Below are positions 7,164 through 16,150 of a DNA stretch of 35,830 nt, piece by piece; the stretch's first letter is position 1; each line of letters begins with the position of its first letter. The stretch is from Candidatus Heimdallarchaeota archaeon (GTDB taxonomy: Archaea > Asgardarchaeota > Heimdallarchaeia > Hodarchaeales > Hodarchaeaceae): the NCBI GenBank assembly GCA_020353515.1, contig CP070695.1, positions 4,092,291-4,128,120 of the forward strand, written 5' to 3'. The position numbers and the translations under genes were made by a program. The notes beneath the pieces were generated by a model. The model made no database searches and was not told the origin of the DNA. It worked only from the letters and a program-made list of their open reading frames with translations.

Positions 7164-10025
7164 CTAAAGATACTCCCTCAGGTATTGACCAGTATAAGAT
7201 TCCTGTACTTTACTTACCTCTTCTGGTGTACCTGCAGTGACAAGATACCCTCCTTCACTTCCTCCTTCTGGCCCAAGATCAATAATGTAATCTGCCATTT
7301 TAATGATATCAAGATTGTGTTCAATCACAATAACACTATTTCCCGCGTCGATGAGCTTATTTATAGTATATAGAAGTTTCTTTATGTCAGCTAGATGGAG
7401 ACCTATGGATGGTTCATCAAAAACATACAGATTGTGTTCATGACGTTTTAATTTACCCAGTTCATTGGCTAATTTTATCCGTTGCGCTTCTCCTCCACTA
7501 AGTGTTGTCGAAGACTGGCCCAGCTTGAGATAACCAAGTCCAAGATCATTCATGACTTTTAATTTGTGGTGAATTAAACGGACATCTTTAAAGACGGTTA
7601 AAGCCTTCTCAACGGGAAAATCTAGGATTTCTGCAATATTATATCCTTGATACTCAATTTCTAATATTTCAGATCTGAATCGCTTTCCCTTACATATAGG
7701 ACACAATGTTCGGACATCAGGCATGAATTGTAATTGTGTCACAATTTCACCTGTACCTTCACATTCTTCACAACGTCCTGAATCTTTTGAATTATAACTG
7801 AATGTAGTTTTTGTATAAGCACGTTTCTTGGATTCAGGAAGTTTTGAGAATATTTCTCTAATCTTATCATAAAATCCAACATATGTTGCTGGATTGGAGC
7901 GTGAGGTTCTTCCTATGGGGGACTGGTCCATAATTCTCACATCTTTGAGGTGTTCTAGGCCTTCAATGTTCCTATGTTTTCCAGCTGTGACCCTTCGATC
8001 ACGGAAACGTGAAATAAGCTTATTCGTTAAAATATCACTTACTAAACTGCTTTTTCCTGAACCTGATACTCCAGTAACACAAATTAACATACCTAATGGA
8101 ATTTTCACATCAATATCCTTGAGATTATTTTCTGATGCTCCAGAGACTGTTATATAATCACCATTAATTGGTCTCCTCTTTTTTGGTGTCTTGATGATCT
8201 TTTTCTTTGAGAGATATTGTCCTGTAATCGAGTTAGAACATTTTTTGATTTCCTCTACGGTTCCCTCTGCAACAATTTCTCCACCATTATCCCCAGAACC
8301 AGGACCTAGATCCACAATCCAATCAGCAGCCTCCATCATCTCAGTATCATGTTCAACAACAATCACTGTATTCCCAATATCCCTTAATTTTTTAAGAGTA
8401 TTGATGATCCGAAAGTTATCTCGATGATGGAGGCCAATACTCGGTTCATCCAAGATATAAAGCATCCCCATTAATCCTGAACCTATCTGAGTGGACATTC
8501 TAACCCGTTGGATTTCCCCACCTGATAAAGTGTGGGCATTCCTGTTTAAACTGACATAACCAACACCAATTTCACAGAGAAGGTCTAATCGCTTTTTAAT
8601 CTCTTCAATTATTGGTTCTTCAATATGTTTACGTTCCTTATCTACTGATAAGGTATCTAAAAAAGATCTGAGCTCAGTTAAAGTCATATCACCAAGCTCG
8701 TGGATATTTTTTCCATTTAAACGTACTAGTAATCGTTGTGAGAGCAGTTTTGCCCCCTGACAATCAGGACAAATGACCTCTGTCATGCCCCTAAAGTAGA
8801 TGTGATCGTCCATGGTTCTTGCAGATCGGCGAGCTTCATTTCGGACTCTTTCTTTGTACCAACGATTAATGGGAGGAATCAGACCTTCAAAAGCTACTTT
8901 TTTACCTACATTCGAAAAAGTTTGTTCTAGGTCATCGGGTTGTTGAAGCACAAATTTTTCTCCTCCTGTACCATAGAATATAATATCACGATATTCTGCT
9001 TTTAAATCTCTGAATGGAGTATCGAGACTAAAATTATAATGTTTGGCTAAGCTCCAAATCACTAGATATTTAAAAGGGTGTTTTAGAGTAAAAATATTCT
9101 CATTGATAGCTCCTTTCCGAATACTTTTGCCTTCTTTCTCAATGATTAACCATGGAACAGCCCTCCGATATACCCCAAGACCACGACATGTTAAACAAGC
9201 ACTATCACCTTCATTAGGAGAGAAATACCATGGTAATAGTTCACCCATTACGAGATGATGATCTGGACATGCGAAATCTTGGTAAAAAGCCGTATAATTC
9301 TCATCCTTTTCTGGAATATGGATCTTAATGTATCCTTCTCCAATTCTCTGACATTCTCGAACTGTATCTAACATAATCTGGTGGAGATCGGAGTTGACTT
9401 CAAATTTATCAATGAAAGCTTCAATATGATAGTCCTTCTTCTCATCAAGGGCTATCTGATCTCCAACATCGAATTCCTGTCCATCGATAAGGATTTTACC
9501 AATCCCTTTTCTTCGCAGGGAATCAAATAAGTACCGATAATCTTCATCGTAGATTTTGAAAACTGGGGCATAAATTTCAACCATAGTATTTTGAGGTAGG
9601 GATAGTAAGTTCTCTACGATCTGATTTGCATTCTTTACTGAGACCTCTTGGTCACAATAAGGACAATGTGCCTTCCCTTTCGTTGCATAAAGAAGACGAA
9701 GATAGGTTGATATATCTGTTAACGTTCCCACAGTAGAACGATAGTTCCGTAAACTCTGATGTTGTTCAATAGACACAACAGCTGATAATCCAAATATGAA
9801 ATCAACATCAGGCCTTCGAACTTGAACGACTCGTGATCTTGCATACGTCGATAACGATTCGAGGAAAAGTCTCTGTCCTTCACCAAAGATTACATCAAAA
9901 GCAAGGCTAGATTTTCCTGATCCACTTACACCAGTTACTACAGTTAATTGGTTCCTGGGTATTTTCACATTGATATCCTTAAGATTATTTTGACGAGCTC
10001 CAATCACTTCAATTGTGTTTCTCAT
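7164..10025 (-). CDS. uvrA: UvrA excinuclease ABC subunit A
   Basis: This 953-residue twin ABC ATPase has the size of the bacterial damage-recognition protein. Walker A GVSGSGKSS appears at 32-40 and again near residue 640; the two signature motifs are LSGGEIQRV and LSGGEAQRI, each followed by a DEPSIGLH Walker B/D-loop. The region around 150-250 corresponds to the UvrB-binding domain, so it is not the shortened UvrA2 type. The C-terminal zinc module is normal (GRCEECEG...CPICKG). The first one reads CPDH...CLTC, so the second Cys ligand is His. UvrA acts with UvrB and UvrC in nucleotide excision repair; neither is in the window. A strong GGAGGAGAGG ribosome site overlaps the end of the preceding gene, and only two bases separate the frames. 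Confidence 0.95.
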   Translation of the reverse strand: MRNTIEVIGARQNNLKDINVKIPRNQLTVVTGVSGSGKSSLAFDVIFGEGQRLFLESLSTYARSRVVQVRRPDVDFIFGLSAVVSIEQHQSLRNYRSTVGTLTDISTYLRLLYATKGKAHCPYCDQEVSVKNANQIVENLLSLPQNTMVEIYAPVFKIYDEDYRYLFDSLRRKGIGKILIDGQEFDVGDQIALDEKKDYHIEAFIDKFEVNSDLHQIMLDTVRECQRIGEGYIKIHIPEKDENYTAFYQDFACPDHHLVMGELLPWYFSPNEGDSACLTCRGLGVYRRAVPWLIIEKEGKSIRKGAINENIFTLKHPFKYLVIWSLAKHYNFSLDTPFRDLKAEYRDIIFYGTGGEKFVLQQPDDLEQTFSNVGKKVAFEGLIPPINRWYKERVRNEARRSARTMDDHIYFRGMTEVICPDCQGAKLLSQRLLVRLNGKNIHELGDMTLTELRSFLDTLSVDKERKHIEEPIIEEIKKRLDLLCEIGVGYVSLNRNAHTLSGGEIQRVRMSTQIGSGLMGMLYILDEPSIGLHHRDNFRIINTLKKLRDIGNTVIVVEHDTEMMEAADWIVDLGPGSGDNGGEIVAEGTVEEIKKCSNSITGQYLSKKKIIKTPKKRRPINGDYITVSGASENNLKDIDVKIPLGMLICVTGVSGSGKSSLVSDILTNKLISRFRDRRVTAGKHRNIEGLEHLKDVRIMDQSPIGRTSRSNPATYVGFYDKIREIFSKLPESKKRAYTKTTFSYNSKDSGRCEECEGTGEIVTQLQFMPDVRTLCPICKGKRFRSEILEIEYQGYNIAEILDFPVEKALTVFKDVRLIHHKLKVMNDLGLGYLKLGQSSTTLSGGEAQRIKLANELGKLKRHEHNLYVFDEPSIGLHLADIKKLLYTINKLIDAGNSVIVIEHNLDIIKMADYIIDLGPEGGSEGGYLVTAGTPEEVSKVQESYTGQYLREYL

Positions 10026-10027
10026 CT

Positions 10028-10963
10028 TTATTCCTCTCCTCCAATGTAAAAAACTGTTGTTTCATCCACTGTAACCCGACTTCTTGCCGTGATTCTCTTA
10101 GGTTTTGCCCCTAACATCAAGACACCAAGATCACTCAACCAACTTATTGACTCAAACAAGCTTAAGTTTTGAAATCCAGTTGTTTTCTGAAAGTGTCGGT
10201 CTATTTCGGAATGACTTCTCTCTCCAATGCTTTCTTTTAGATAATCAAATAATGGTTTGAAGAACTTGTTAGTATTTTTATTTAGAAAATCTTCAACAAG
10301 ATTTAATGTGTATTCTACACTTTCTTTAGAAAACCCCTTTTTGAACACATTCGATATTATATTTTCTAATATCTGATTTGTTGATACTTCCTGGGCTTGA
10401 GTAATAATATCTCTCCCTGGAATTTTTCCTTCCAGGAAAATTAAAATCCGTGCAATTTCCTGAGTTGCTAAGATTACCCAGTTAAAGCTATTTTCGAGAG
10501 ATTCCTCAATGTAAAGCGTTTTCTTGATTTTATGTATACTACTTACCAATATTTCAGAGCGTACGAGGATTTGGAGCTCCCTATCTCTCTCTGCAACAGT
10601 AAACATATCCCGATTAAACTCTGAAATCCCTCTATCAATTGAATGAATCAGTTTGCTGGTAGAGAGCATATGATGCATCATACTTCCTTGAAGAAATCTC
10701 TGTTGATTTCGACGATAATCATTTCGAGACATAATATAAGCGTTAATTTGTACGTCATTCTCTCTTACTACAATTAAATCCTGAAGGACTCGTTCCTCAT
10801 TAGTGACAATCACCATGTCGATATCTGATTTTTCCCACACAATACCGTTGGTGTAGCTGCCAAGTACAAACACAGCGAGGATACTATTATCAGGTTCAAT
10901 TCTGTTCATAAATAACTCGAGGGCCTTATCAAACTTCTGACGTAGTTTTTTATCTTCCACCAA
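10028..10963 (-). CDS. MNT/Pol-beta-type nucleotidyltransferase domain protein
   Basis: The N-terminal domain of this 311-residue protein has the minimal nucleotidyltransferase signature: FVLGSYTNG at 33-40 followed by SDIDMVIV, with Asp47 and Asp49 as the metal-binding pair. The remaining 200 residues are largely helical, with no motif I can name. Such enzymes attach nucleotides to proteins, antibiotics or RNA; the target here is unknown. The start is TTG (10961-10963) or the adjacent GTG (10958-10960). GGAGG stands 7 nt before the TTG, which I prefer. It opens the operon and abuts uvrA with a 2-nt gap. There is no HEPN partner of the MNT toxin-antitoxin type beside it. Confidence 0.8.
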   Translation of the reverse strand: MVEDKKLRQKFDKALELFMNRIEPDNSILAVFVLGSYTNGIVWEKSDIDMVIVTNEERVLQDLIVVRENDVQINAYIMSRNDYRRNQQRFLQGSMMHHMLSTSKLIHSIDRGISEFNRDMFTVAERDRELQILVRSEILVSSIHKIKKTLYIEESLENSFNWVILATQEIARILIFLEGKIPGRDIITQAQEVSTNQILENIISNVFKKGFSKESVEYTLNLVEDFLNKNTNKFFKPLFDYLKESIGERSHSEIDRHFQKTTGFQNLSLFESISWLSDLGVLMLGAKPKRITARSRVTVDETTVFYIGGEE

Positions 10964-11429
10964 ACTATTTCCTCCGGTAAATAGAAGAAAGTAATCATTT
11001 AGTAAAAGAAAATCTCTCTTTTAAAAGAGGAGGATTTCCACAAAAGACTGAGGAGAGGATAAATTCCCCTCTATAAAAGTATTTTTTTCATGGCAAGCCG
11101 GAGGATTTTCAATTTGGCAATTTGGAAAATATCAAGCCAAATTTCGTCAGATTATCAATTTTAATTTGATCAAATTTAAAATAATTTTTGTTATTTAGAT
11201 TTTGGTTGTGGTAATTCGGCTATTCAAAGGTTAGTTCTGTTTTAAGAATTTCAATGTATCACTTTATCTTACAGGCCAAAAAATAATATGAAACACTAGA
11301 ACAATATACATCTGCGCCTGAAGTTTTTGAACAAACCAGACTCCTTGATTACATGCAAAAAGCCAGTCAAGAAGTCTTTGTGAGACAATAAGATACTTGG
11401 AGAATGAAAAAAATAGGAAGGAGTTGAAC
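10964..11429. other. 466-bp intergenic region with several palindromes
   Basis: No convincing gene is seen here. The stretch lies between the start of the nucleotidyltransferase-uvrA operon and the end of the zinc-ribbon membrane protein gene, both on the minus strand. It contains a 14-bp perfect palindrome (CTCTTTTAAAAGAG, 11016-11029) about 50 bases before the operon start, an 8-bp-arm inverted repeat (AATTTGGC at 11111-11118 with GCCAAATT at 11136-11143), and a second 14-bp palindrome (AATTTGATCAAATT, 11163-11176). The first overlaps a TATA-like TTTTAAAA at a plausible promoter distance. Confidence 0.5.
11016..11029. promoter_or_regulatory. Palindrome/TATA-like element before the uvrA operon
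   Basis: CTCTTTTAAAAGAG is a perfect 14-bp palindrome. Read on the minus strand, its TTTTAAAA core would place initiation near 10995, leaving a leader of about 30 bases that includes the GGAGG ribosome site (10971-10975). It could be the TATA box, an operator, or both. Confidence 0.35.
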
Positions 11430-11930
11430 TCAGCTAAATAAAGGTTCAACTTCGGGTTTAGTGAGGATGTATAACCCAGCTACCCCAAAAATGGTTCCCA
11501 CAGGAATGACAAAAAGAGAAAAAGCCCCAATAATCATGGTACCAATACGACCAGAATTTTTGTATTGCATCAGTTTGATACCACTCAAAATAGCCGCAAG
11601 TGAAAAAATTACAAAGACAATTGCCATAAAAGCGATAAATACCGCGACAAAAGTAGCGACAGTTTGAGATGTAAGTGCGCCGTCGCTAGCATTTAACACC
11701 CCCTCAGCCATTAAAGCAGGAATAAATGCTGCGAAAAAACCAAAGAAAGCCGAAACAAGTAAACCTACTATTCCAAAAACAATTTCTACAACACCAATAA
11801 TTTGGATATACCCTCGAATTTCTTTTGTCCGAGGTCTGTCAGGGCGAGTCAATGCTGTGCCACATGATTGACAAAAGAATTCATTCGGTTTTGCTAATTC
11901 ACCACAATTGGGACATTCATTTAAACTCAT
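11430..11930 (-). CDS. Zinc-ribbon membrane protein
   Basis: This 166-residue protein begins with a compact zinc ribbon (CPNCG near 6-10 and CQSCG near 20-24), followed by a basic linker and then three or four membrane helices between about 40 and 160. The layout, a cytoplasmic zinc ribbon tethered to a small helical bundle, is common among archaeal proteins of unknown function. GGTGG lies about 7 nt before the ATG. It appears to be transcribed alone: the next minus-strand gene starts more than 450 bases away, and the gene on the other side is divergent. Confidence 0.75.
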   Translation of the reverse strand: MSLNECPNCGELAKPNEFFCQSCGTALTRPDRPRTKEIRGYIQIIGVVEIVFGIVGLLVSAFFGFFAAFIPALMAEGVLNASDGALTSQTVATFVAVFIAFMAIVFVIFSLAAILSGIKLMQYKNSGRIGTMIIGAFSLFVIPVGTIFGVAGLYILTKPEVEPLFS

Positions 11931-12189
11931 TATTTTCCACCATTATCTTGCTATTATCAGTATTAGAGTTGTTTGCGAAATTTAAATAGCTTGTGAAAGA
12001 GGCTTGTATAGTTCTTTGATGTTGAAGTATTTCAAGAATAGAAGATATAATGATTAGATAATTCATGTTGTTTCAGTTTCTTAGCTTCTGAAAAAATTAT
12101 TAACTGTAATAGAGCCTTATTGTAGTTAAATGTTCATGAAATCCCTAACATTTTTAAGAGGGGCAATAGAATTCGAATAAGACGGTATT

Positions 12190-13635
12190 ATGCCACATTT
12201 TTTAGAGAAACTGATGAATCCTAAGTCAGTCGCTTTTCTTGGGGCAAGTAATAATTTTACAACCATGGGTACTGGACAACTCTACGTCTTACGTACTCGT
12301 TTTAAAGGAAAAATTTACCCAGTTCATCCAACTGAAACATCAATTTTAGGTTTTCCCGCGTTCAAAACACTGGAAGATCTACCTGAAGTTCCAGACATTC
12401 TTATTATTGTCCTGCCAACTCGACTTGTTATTGATTATTTAGAGAAAGCAGGTCAATGTGGAATTCGTCACGTGATCATAGTATCTGCGGGGTTCAGTGA
12501 GGTCGGTGAATCGGAAAATCAAACCGAATTAAATAGAATTGCAGACAACTATAGAATGCGTTTTATAGGGCCTAATTGCATTGGGATAATTAATCTTCAC
12601 TGTTCAGAGGGAATTTTTAATTGTACTTGGTTTCCTTTCGAGCTCCCCGAAGGCCAACACGGTAACGTTTCGCTGATAAGTCAATCTGGTTCATGGATTT
12701 CCCAGATCTTGATTTGGATGGAAAGAAGAGGAATACGCCTCGGAAAAGCGGTCTCTGTTGGAAATGAGGCTAACATTAACATCACAGATTGTATGAAATA
12801 TTTTCGTGATGACCCTGACACCGAGGTAGTTGGGATCTACATCGAAGGAGTGAAATGTGAAGGACGAAGGTTTGCAAAGGCACTTCGTGAATTAGCTAAA
12901 AAGAAACCCGTTGTTGTACATTATGTTGGAGGAACAAAGGCTGGATCAAGAGCAGGAATGTCTCACACTGCTTCATTAGGAGGAAAATCCTCAATTTATG
13001 GGACCGTCTTTAAACAAGCAGGTGTTATCGAAACATCAACAATGGAAGAATTGTATGAATATCTTCACGCGTTTTCCCTCGTTTACCCTCCTAAAGGTAA
13101 CCGGGTTGGACTCATAACAAATTCGGGGGGACCTGCAGTGACATTTGCAGATAGTTGTGAGAGATATGGTCTACCTGTTCCTTCGTTTTCATCTGAACTC
13201 CAAGGAAAAATTAGAGATGTTGTCCGATCAACAGCTTCAGCAAATAATCCTATCGATCTAACTTTCGACATGAATATGGATTTGTTTTACAGGGAGGTTC
13301 CCCGTCTCATATGGCAATCGGGGGAGGTGGATGTTCTTTTAATATACGGTGTTTTTGGGGGAAACATGATGGAGCGAATGTTTAAATTTGGGAACAATGA
13401 ATTCATGGAAATGCTCCCAGCAACATTCTTTGAAAACATGTTGAGAGAAAATTTGAAGGATTTCGTTGCTTGGATTCATGAGAATAAGATTCCAGTGTTA
13501 ATAAGTTGCTTGGATACTGCTGATGAAGCAGTAGCGTATCTTCAGAATCAAGGTATTGCTGTTTTTAAGTGGCCTTCAATGGCAGCAAGAGCAATGAAAG
13601 CTATGGTGGATTATTATTCTAAAAGGGGTAACTAA
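12190..13635 (+). CDS. ADP-forming acyl-CoA synthetase, alpha subunit
   Basis: This 481-residue protein matches the alpha half of NDP-forming acetyl/acyl-CoA synthetases. It has an N-terminal CoA-binding Rossmann domain (NPKSVAFLGAS near 10-20, YPVHP near 43-47), an IGPNCIGI segment, and a succinyl-CoA-synthetase-like ligase domain with SLISQSGS near 161-168. His259 in GMSHTASLGG is the expected phospho-histidine. The reaction is acyl-CoA + ADP + Pi to acid + ATP + CoA, an archaeal substrate-level phosphorylation step. The ATP-grasp beta domain, needed to pass the phosphate to ADP, is missing from this protein and from the window, so a beta subunit must be encoded elsewhere or this is a specialised alpha-like protein. 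It is monocistronic and converges on the Nudix gene. Confidence 0.85.
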   Translation: MPHFLEKLMNPKSVAFLGASNNFTTMGTGQLYVLRTRFKGKIYPVHPTETSILGFPAFKTLEDLPEVPDILIIVLPTRLVIDYLEKAGQCGIRHVIIVSAGFSEVGESENQTELNRIADNYRMRFIGPNCIGIINLHCSEGIFNCTWFPFELPEGQHGNVSLISQSGSWISQILIWMERRGIRLGKAVSVGNEANINITDCMKYFRDDPDTEVVGIYIEGVKCEGRRFAKALRELAKKKPVVVHYVGGTKAGSRAGMSHTASLGGKSSIYGTVFKQAGVIETSTMEELYEYLHAFSLVYPPKGNRVGLITNSGGPAVTFADSCERYGLPVPSFSSELQGKIRDVVRSTASANNPIDLTFDMNMDLFYREVPRLIWQSGEVDVLLIYGVFGGNMMERMFKFGNNEFMEMLPATFFENMLRENLKDFVAWIHENKIPVLISCLDTADEAVAYLQNQGIAVFKWPSMAARAMKAMVDYYSKRGN

Positions 13636-13652
13636 CGGAGTATTTATTGATT

Positions 13653-14096
13653 TTAATTTTGGAGCTTCTTTTTCGACCAAAACGTGCCTTTCTGTTCAAG
13701 CCACTGCTGATAACACTGAAGAATAAAGTTGTGATCAAATGCAAGGTTAATTTTAAGAGCTTCTTCTACCGTACACAAGGTCAAGCTCCCAGCATCTGAT
13801 CCTGCTTTTAATTTCCCAATATATTTGCATATAAACACAGTTGATATAACACGTCCTCTTGGATCCCTATCAGGATCAGAAAAAATCCCTAGAATTTCCT
13901 GTAGCTCTACATCTACACCTGTTTCTTCCTTCATTTCACGAATAAGAGCCTCTTCAATAGTTTCACCTTCATCAACGGTTCCACCAGGCAGTGCCCAATA
14001 ATCATAATAGGTGACACCTTTGCGTCGAATAAGAACAATCTTTCCGTTCTCGTTGATCAGAATGCCATCTGCAGCATGTAGCATTTTATTAAGCAT
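13653..14096 (-). CDS. Nudix hydrolase
   Basis: The 147-residue protein has a perfect Nudix box: Gly39, then Glu45, then REMKEETGV at 53-61, fitting GX5EX7REUXEEXGU. Before it, WALPGGTVDEGE is typical of the ADP-ribose pyrophosphatase and 8-oxo-dGTP diphosphatase branches. Nudix enzymes split nucleoside diphosphates linked to another group, using Mg2+. The substrate cannot be named, although DPDRDPRGRVISTVFICKY resembles ADP-ribose/MutT-like relatives. A second in-frame ATG four codons in is an alternative start. It follows the M20 peptidase gene by 24 nt and is probably cotranscribed with it. Confidence 0.88.
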   Translation of the reverse strand: MLNKMLHAADGILINENGKIVLIRRKGVTYYDYWALPGGTVDEGETIEEALIREMKEETGVDVELQEILGIFSDPDRDPRGRVISTVFICKYIGKLKAGSDAGSLTLCTVEEALKINLAFDHNFILQCYQQWLEQKGTFWSKKKLQN

Positions 14097-14120
14097 GGTT
14101 ATTCCACAATCAACTAAGTA

Positions 14121-15485
14121 TTAAGTTTCAGCCATTTTTTCCATTAATCTGGCAAGGCAAACCTGTCCTTGTTTGAAGTCTTCAACCTTAATGTTTTCGT
14201 TAGGAGCATGTCCACGGCTTCCCACATGAGCCACTCCTATTGAGAGAACAGGTATATGATCGGCAAATAAATACAAAGGGCCTGAAGCAGGACTCCAAGG
14301 ATGAATAATTGGGGTATGACCATAAACTTCGAGCATTGTTTCCTTAAGTAGGCCAACAAAAGGAACCGACAATGGTGTAAAGGCAGGACGGTACCCATCA
14401 AACCATTCAATCTCAACATTGAAGTTATTCTTCTTGAAATGATCTCGTAACATCTGAATAACGTCTTCTGGGGTCTGATTTGGCACTAGTCTAAAGTCTA
14501 ATTTAGCGTGAGCCTCAGCAGGGAGTACTGTTTTACCACCTTCTCCTTGCCAACCTGACCAAATTCCACAAATTGTGCAGGTCGGGTTTAAATAGTACTT
14601 CTTAAGTAATTCCTCACCATGTAAGTCCCCTATGAACTTCTTAATACCAAGTTGCTCTTTTTGTTTCTCTTCATCCATAGTGTCTTTAATCTTTAAAATA
14701 GCCTCAAGAACTTCCTTAGACGGAGTAATGATGGGATTATAAAAATTTTCAATTTGAATTTTATCTGTTTGATCATTTCTTAATGATGCAAGAGCTGCAA
14801 CCAAATGATTAGCGGGATTCTCAACGATGGATCCATATGCTGAATGTAAGTCTCGATTTGGACCTGTAGTTTTCAGTTGAACATAACAAATCCCTTTCAC
14901 TCCACCCCAGATTTCTTGCATTCCCAAAGTATTTGTACCTCCAAATTCCCAAATACATGAAGTTTGGTCTGAAAATAAGAAATCGTGGTGAGAATCAACA
15001 TATTCTTTTAAATTTGGGCTTGAAACTTCTTCCTCTCCTTCAATGATGAATTTAACGTTAACAGGTAATTCCCCATGCAGCTCTTGGATCATTTTTATGG
15101 CATAAACTCTTGCTATTATATTGCCTTTATTATCTGCAACTCCTCGGCCATATATCATTCCCTCTCTTATTTCTGGTTCGAATGGAGGACTCGTCCATTG
15201 ATCAAATGGTTCTGCAGGTTGTACGTCATAATGATCATAGAAAAGTAATGTTTTTGGTTTATCTGTTTTTGAGGTACTCGTGAAAACCGGTTCTCCTTTA
15301 GTTTCAGTAGTTAAAGTTTCAAAATCTAAGTCTCTGAAAATCCTATTTAATTCGGTTATTGCTTCAGATGAATATTCTCCTCCTTTTGCAGTCACGGTAG
15401 GTATTCTAGTAAGCTTGAATAGATCCTCAAGAGCATTATCAAGATTTTTTTCTGCAAATTTTTCTAAATCTTTGAGTAAAACCAT
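14121..15485 (-). CDS. M20-family metallopeptidase (dipeptidase/deacylase-like)
   Basis: This 454-residue cytosolic zinc enzyme of the carnosinase/ArgE group has all metal and catalytic residues: His85 and Asp87 in HYDVQP, bridging Asp118 in GRGVADNKG, catalytic Glu151 and metal-binding Glu152 in IEGEEEVSSP, and the late His in SRGHAPNENI. A dimerisation domain (about 200-320) is inserted, as usual. The family cleaves dipeptides or N-acyl amino acids. The layout, with WTSPPFEPEI before the second motif, resembles archaeal and bacterial M20 dipeptidases. GGAG is about 8 nt before the ATG. It heads a two-gene unit with the Nudix gene. Confidence 0.92.
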   Translation of the reverse strand: MVLLKDLEKFAEKNLDNALEDLFKLTRIPTVTAKGGEYSSEAITELNRIFRDLDFETLTTETKGEPVFTSTSKTDKPKTLLFYDHYDVQPAEPFDQWTSPPFEPEIREGMIYGRGVADNKGNIIARVYAIKMIQELHGELPVNVKFIIEGEEEVSSPNLKEYVDSHHDFLFSDQTSCIWEFGGTNTLGMQEIWGGVKGICYVQLKTTGPNRDLHSAYGSIVENPANHLVAALASLRNDQTDKIQIENFYNPIITPSKEVLEAILKIKDTMDEEKQKEQLGIKKFIGDLHGEELLKKYYLNPTCTICGIWSGWQGEGGKTVLPAEAHAKLDFRLVPNQTPEDVIQMLRDHFKKNNFNVEIEWFDGYRPAFTPLSVPFVGLLKETMLEVYGHTPIIHPWSPASGPLYLFADHIPVLSIGVAHVGSRGHAPNENIKVEDFKQGQVCLARLMEKMAET

Positions 15486-15594
15486 TTATAATTCTCCTTC
15501 GATTTGAATATTGCTGAAAAGCACTTTATTTTAAATTATTGTAAAGTCGGAGAGTTATTAAACTCTAGATTATATAAAAATTGCTTCCAAATCA

Positions 15595-15972
15595 TCAGGA
15601 GAAAAGTAGATATAGCGTAATTATTCCCTGGATTACTGAAAGTATTAAAGTTCCAATTAAAATGAACATCGAAATTGGTAGAGTAAATTCATTCCTTTTT
15701 TTAATCTTTATGAAGTACATGTGGATAGTAAATGCAAATAATCCAGCAAAACTGAGTAATAATGATACAAAGTAGCCTTCAGAAGATCCCTGAAATACCA
15801 ATATTAAACCGTACATAAATATGAATAGAATTGGAAAATGAAAAATGAGAAAACCTGTTATACCCCCCTTCATTTTGAACAATTCCCATTCTTGCCAGTA
15901 AGCAGACTCTATTTCATGAATCATCAAGAAAATCGAATTAAATAAGTAGATCCAAAAAAGAATTTCTATCAA
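15595..15972 (-). CDS. Small four-helix membrane protein with HEIESAYWQEW motif
   Basis: This 125-residue protein has four predicted membrane helices. The first ends in MIHEIESAYWQEWELF (about 17-32), an HxxE-type motif next to an aromatic patch, and the third carries HMYF. The motif recalls the small HXXEE/DUF6713 membrane families, whose function is unknown; the assignment is tentative. The start is TTG (15970-15972), supported by GGAGA about 10 nt upstream. It lies between the M20 gene and the divergent AOR gene, and is probably its own transcript. Confidence 0.65.
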   Translation of the reverse strand: MIEILFWIYLFNSIFLMIHEIESAYWQEWELFKMKGGITGFLIFHFPILFIFMYGLILVFQGSSEGYFVSLLLSFAGLFAFTIHMYFIKIKKRNEFTLPISMFILIGTLILSVIQGIITLYLLFS

Positions 15973-16048
15973 AATTGACCATTCTCCTTTATTAATATAC
16001 TTTTAACGTTTCTAGATGGATTGTCAGTTTTACTGAATAAAAGAGTTC

Positions 16049-16063
16049 GTGTACAACGTACAC
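16049..16063. promoter_or_regulatory. Perfect inverted repeat upstream of the AOR cluster
   Basis: GTGTAC-aac-GTACAC forms perfect 6-bp arms around a 3-bp spacer, about 88 bases before the AOR start codon. A TATA-like GAATAAAAG (16035-16043) is just upstream and another (16090-16099) downstream. In the first case the repeat would overlap the start of transcription, as expected for a repressor site. No matching regulator gene lies next to it. Confidence 0.4.
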
Positions 16064-16150
16064 TTACTTAGAATGATGTGCCAAGGATTGAAATAAAAGA
16101 TGAATCGATAAGTCAGAACCAATAGTGTTATCAAAAAAACAGGTGGTTAC

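Noticed and set aside
10028..10963. MNT-HEPN toxin-antitoxin module
   Set aside because: The nucleotidyltransferase motif is there, but no HEPN gene is adjacent; its neighbour is uvrA, and the protein is longer than a minimal MNT antitoxin.
11264..11449. 61-codon hydrophobic frame downstream of the zinc-ribbon membrane protein gene
   Set aside because: It overlaps the end of that gene in another frame, has no ribosome site, and its composition reflects AT-rich DNA; no family resemblance.
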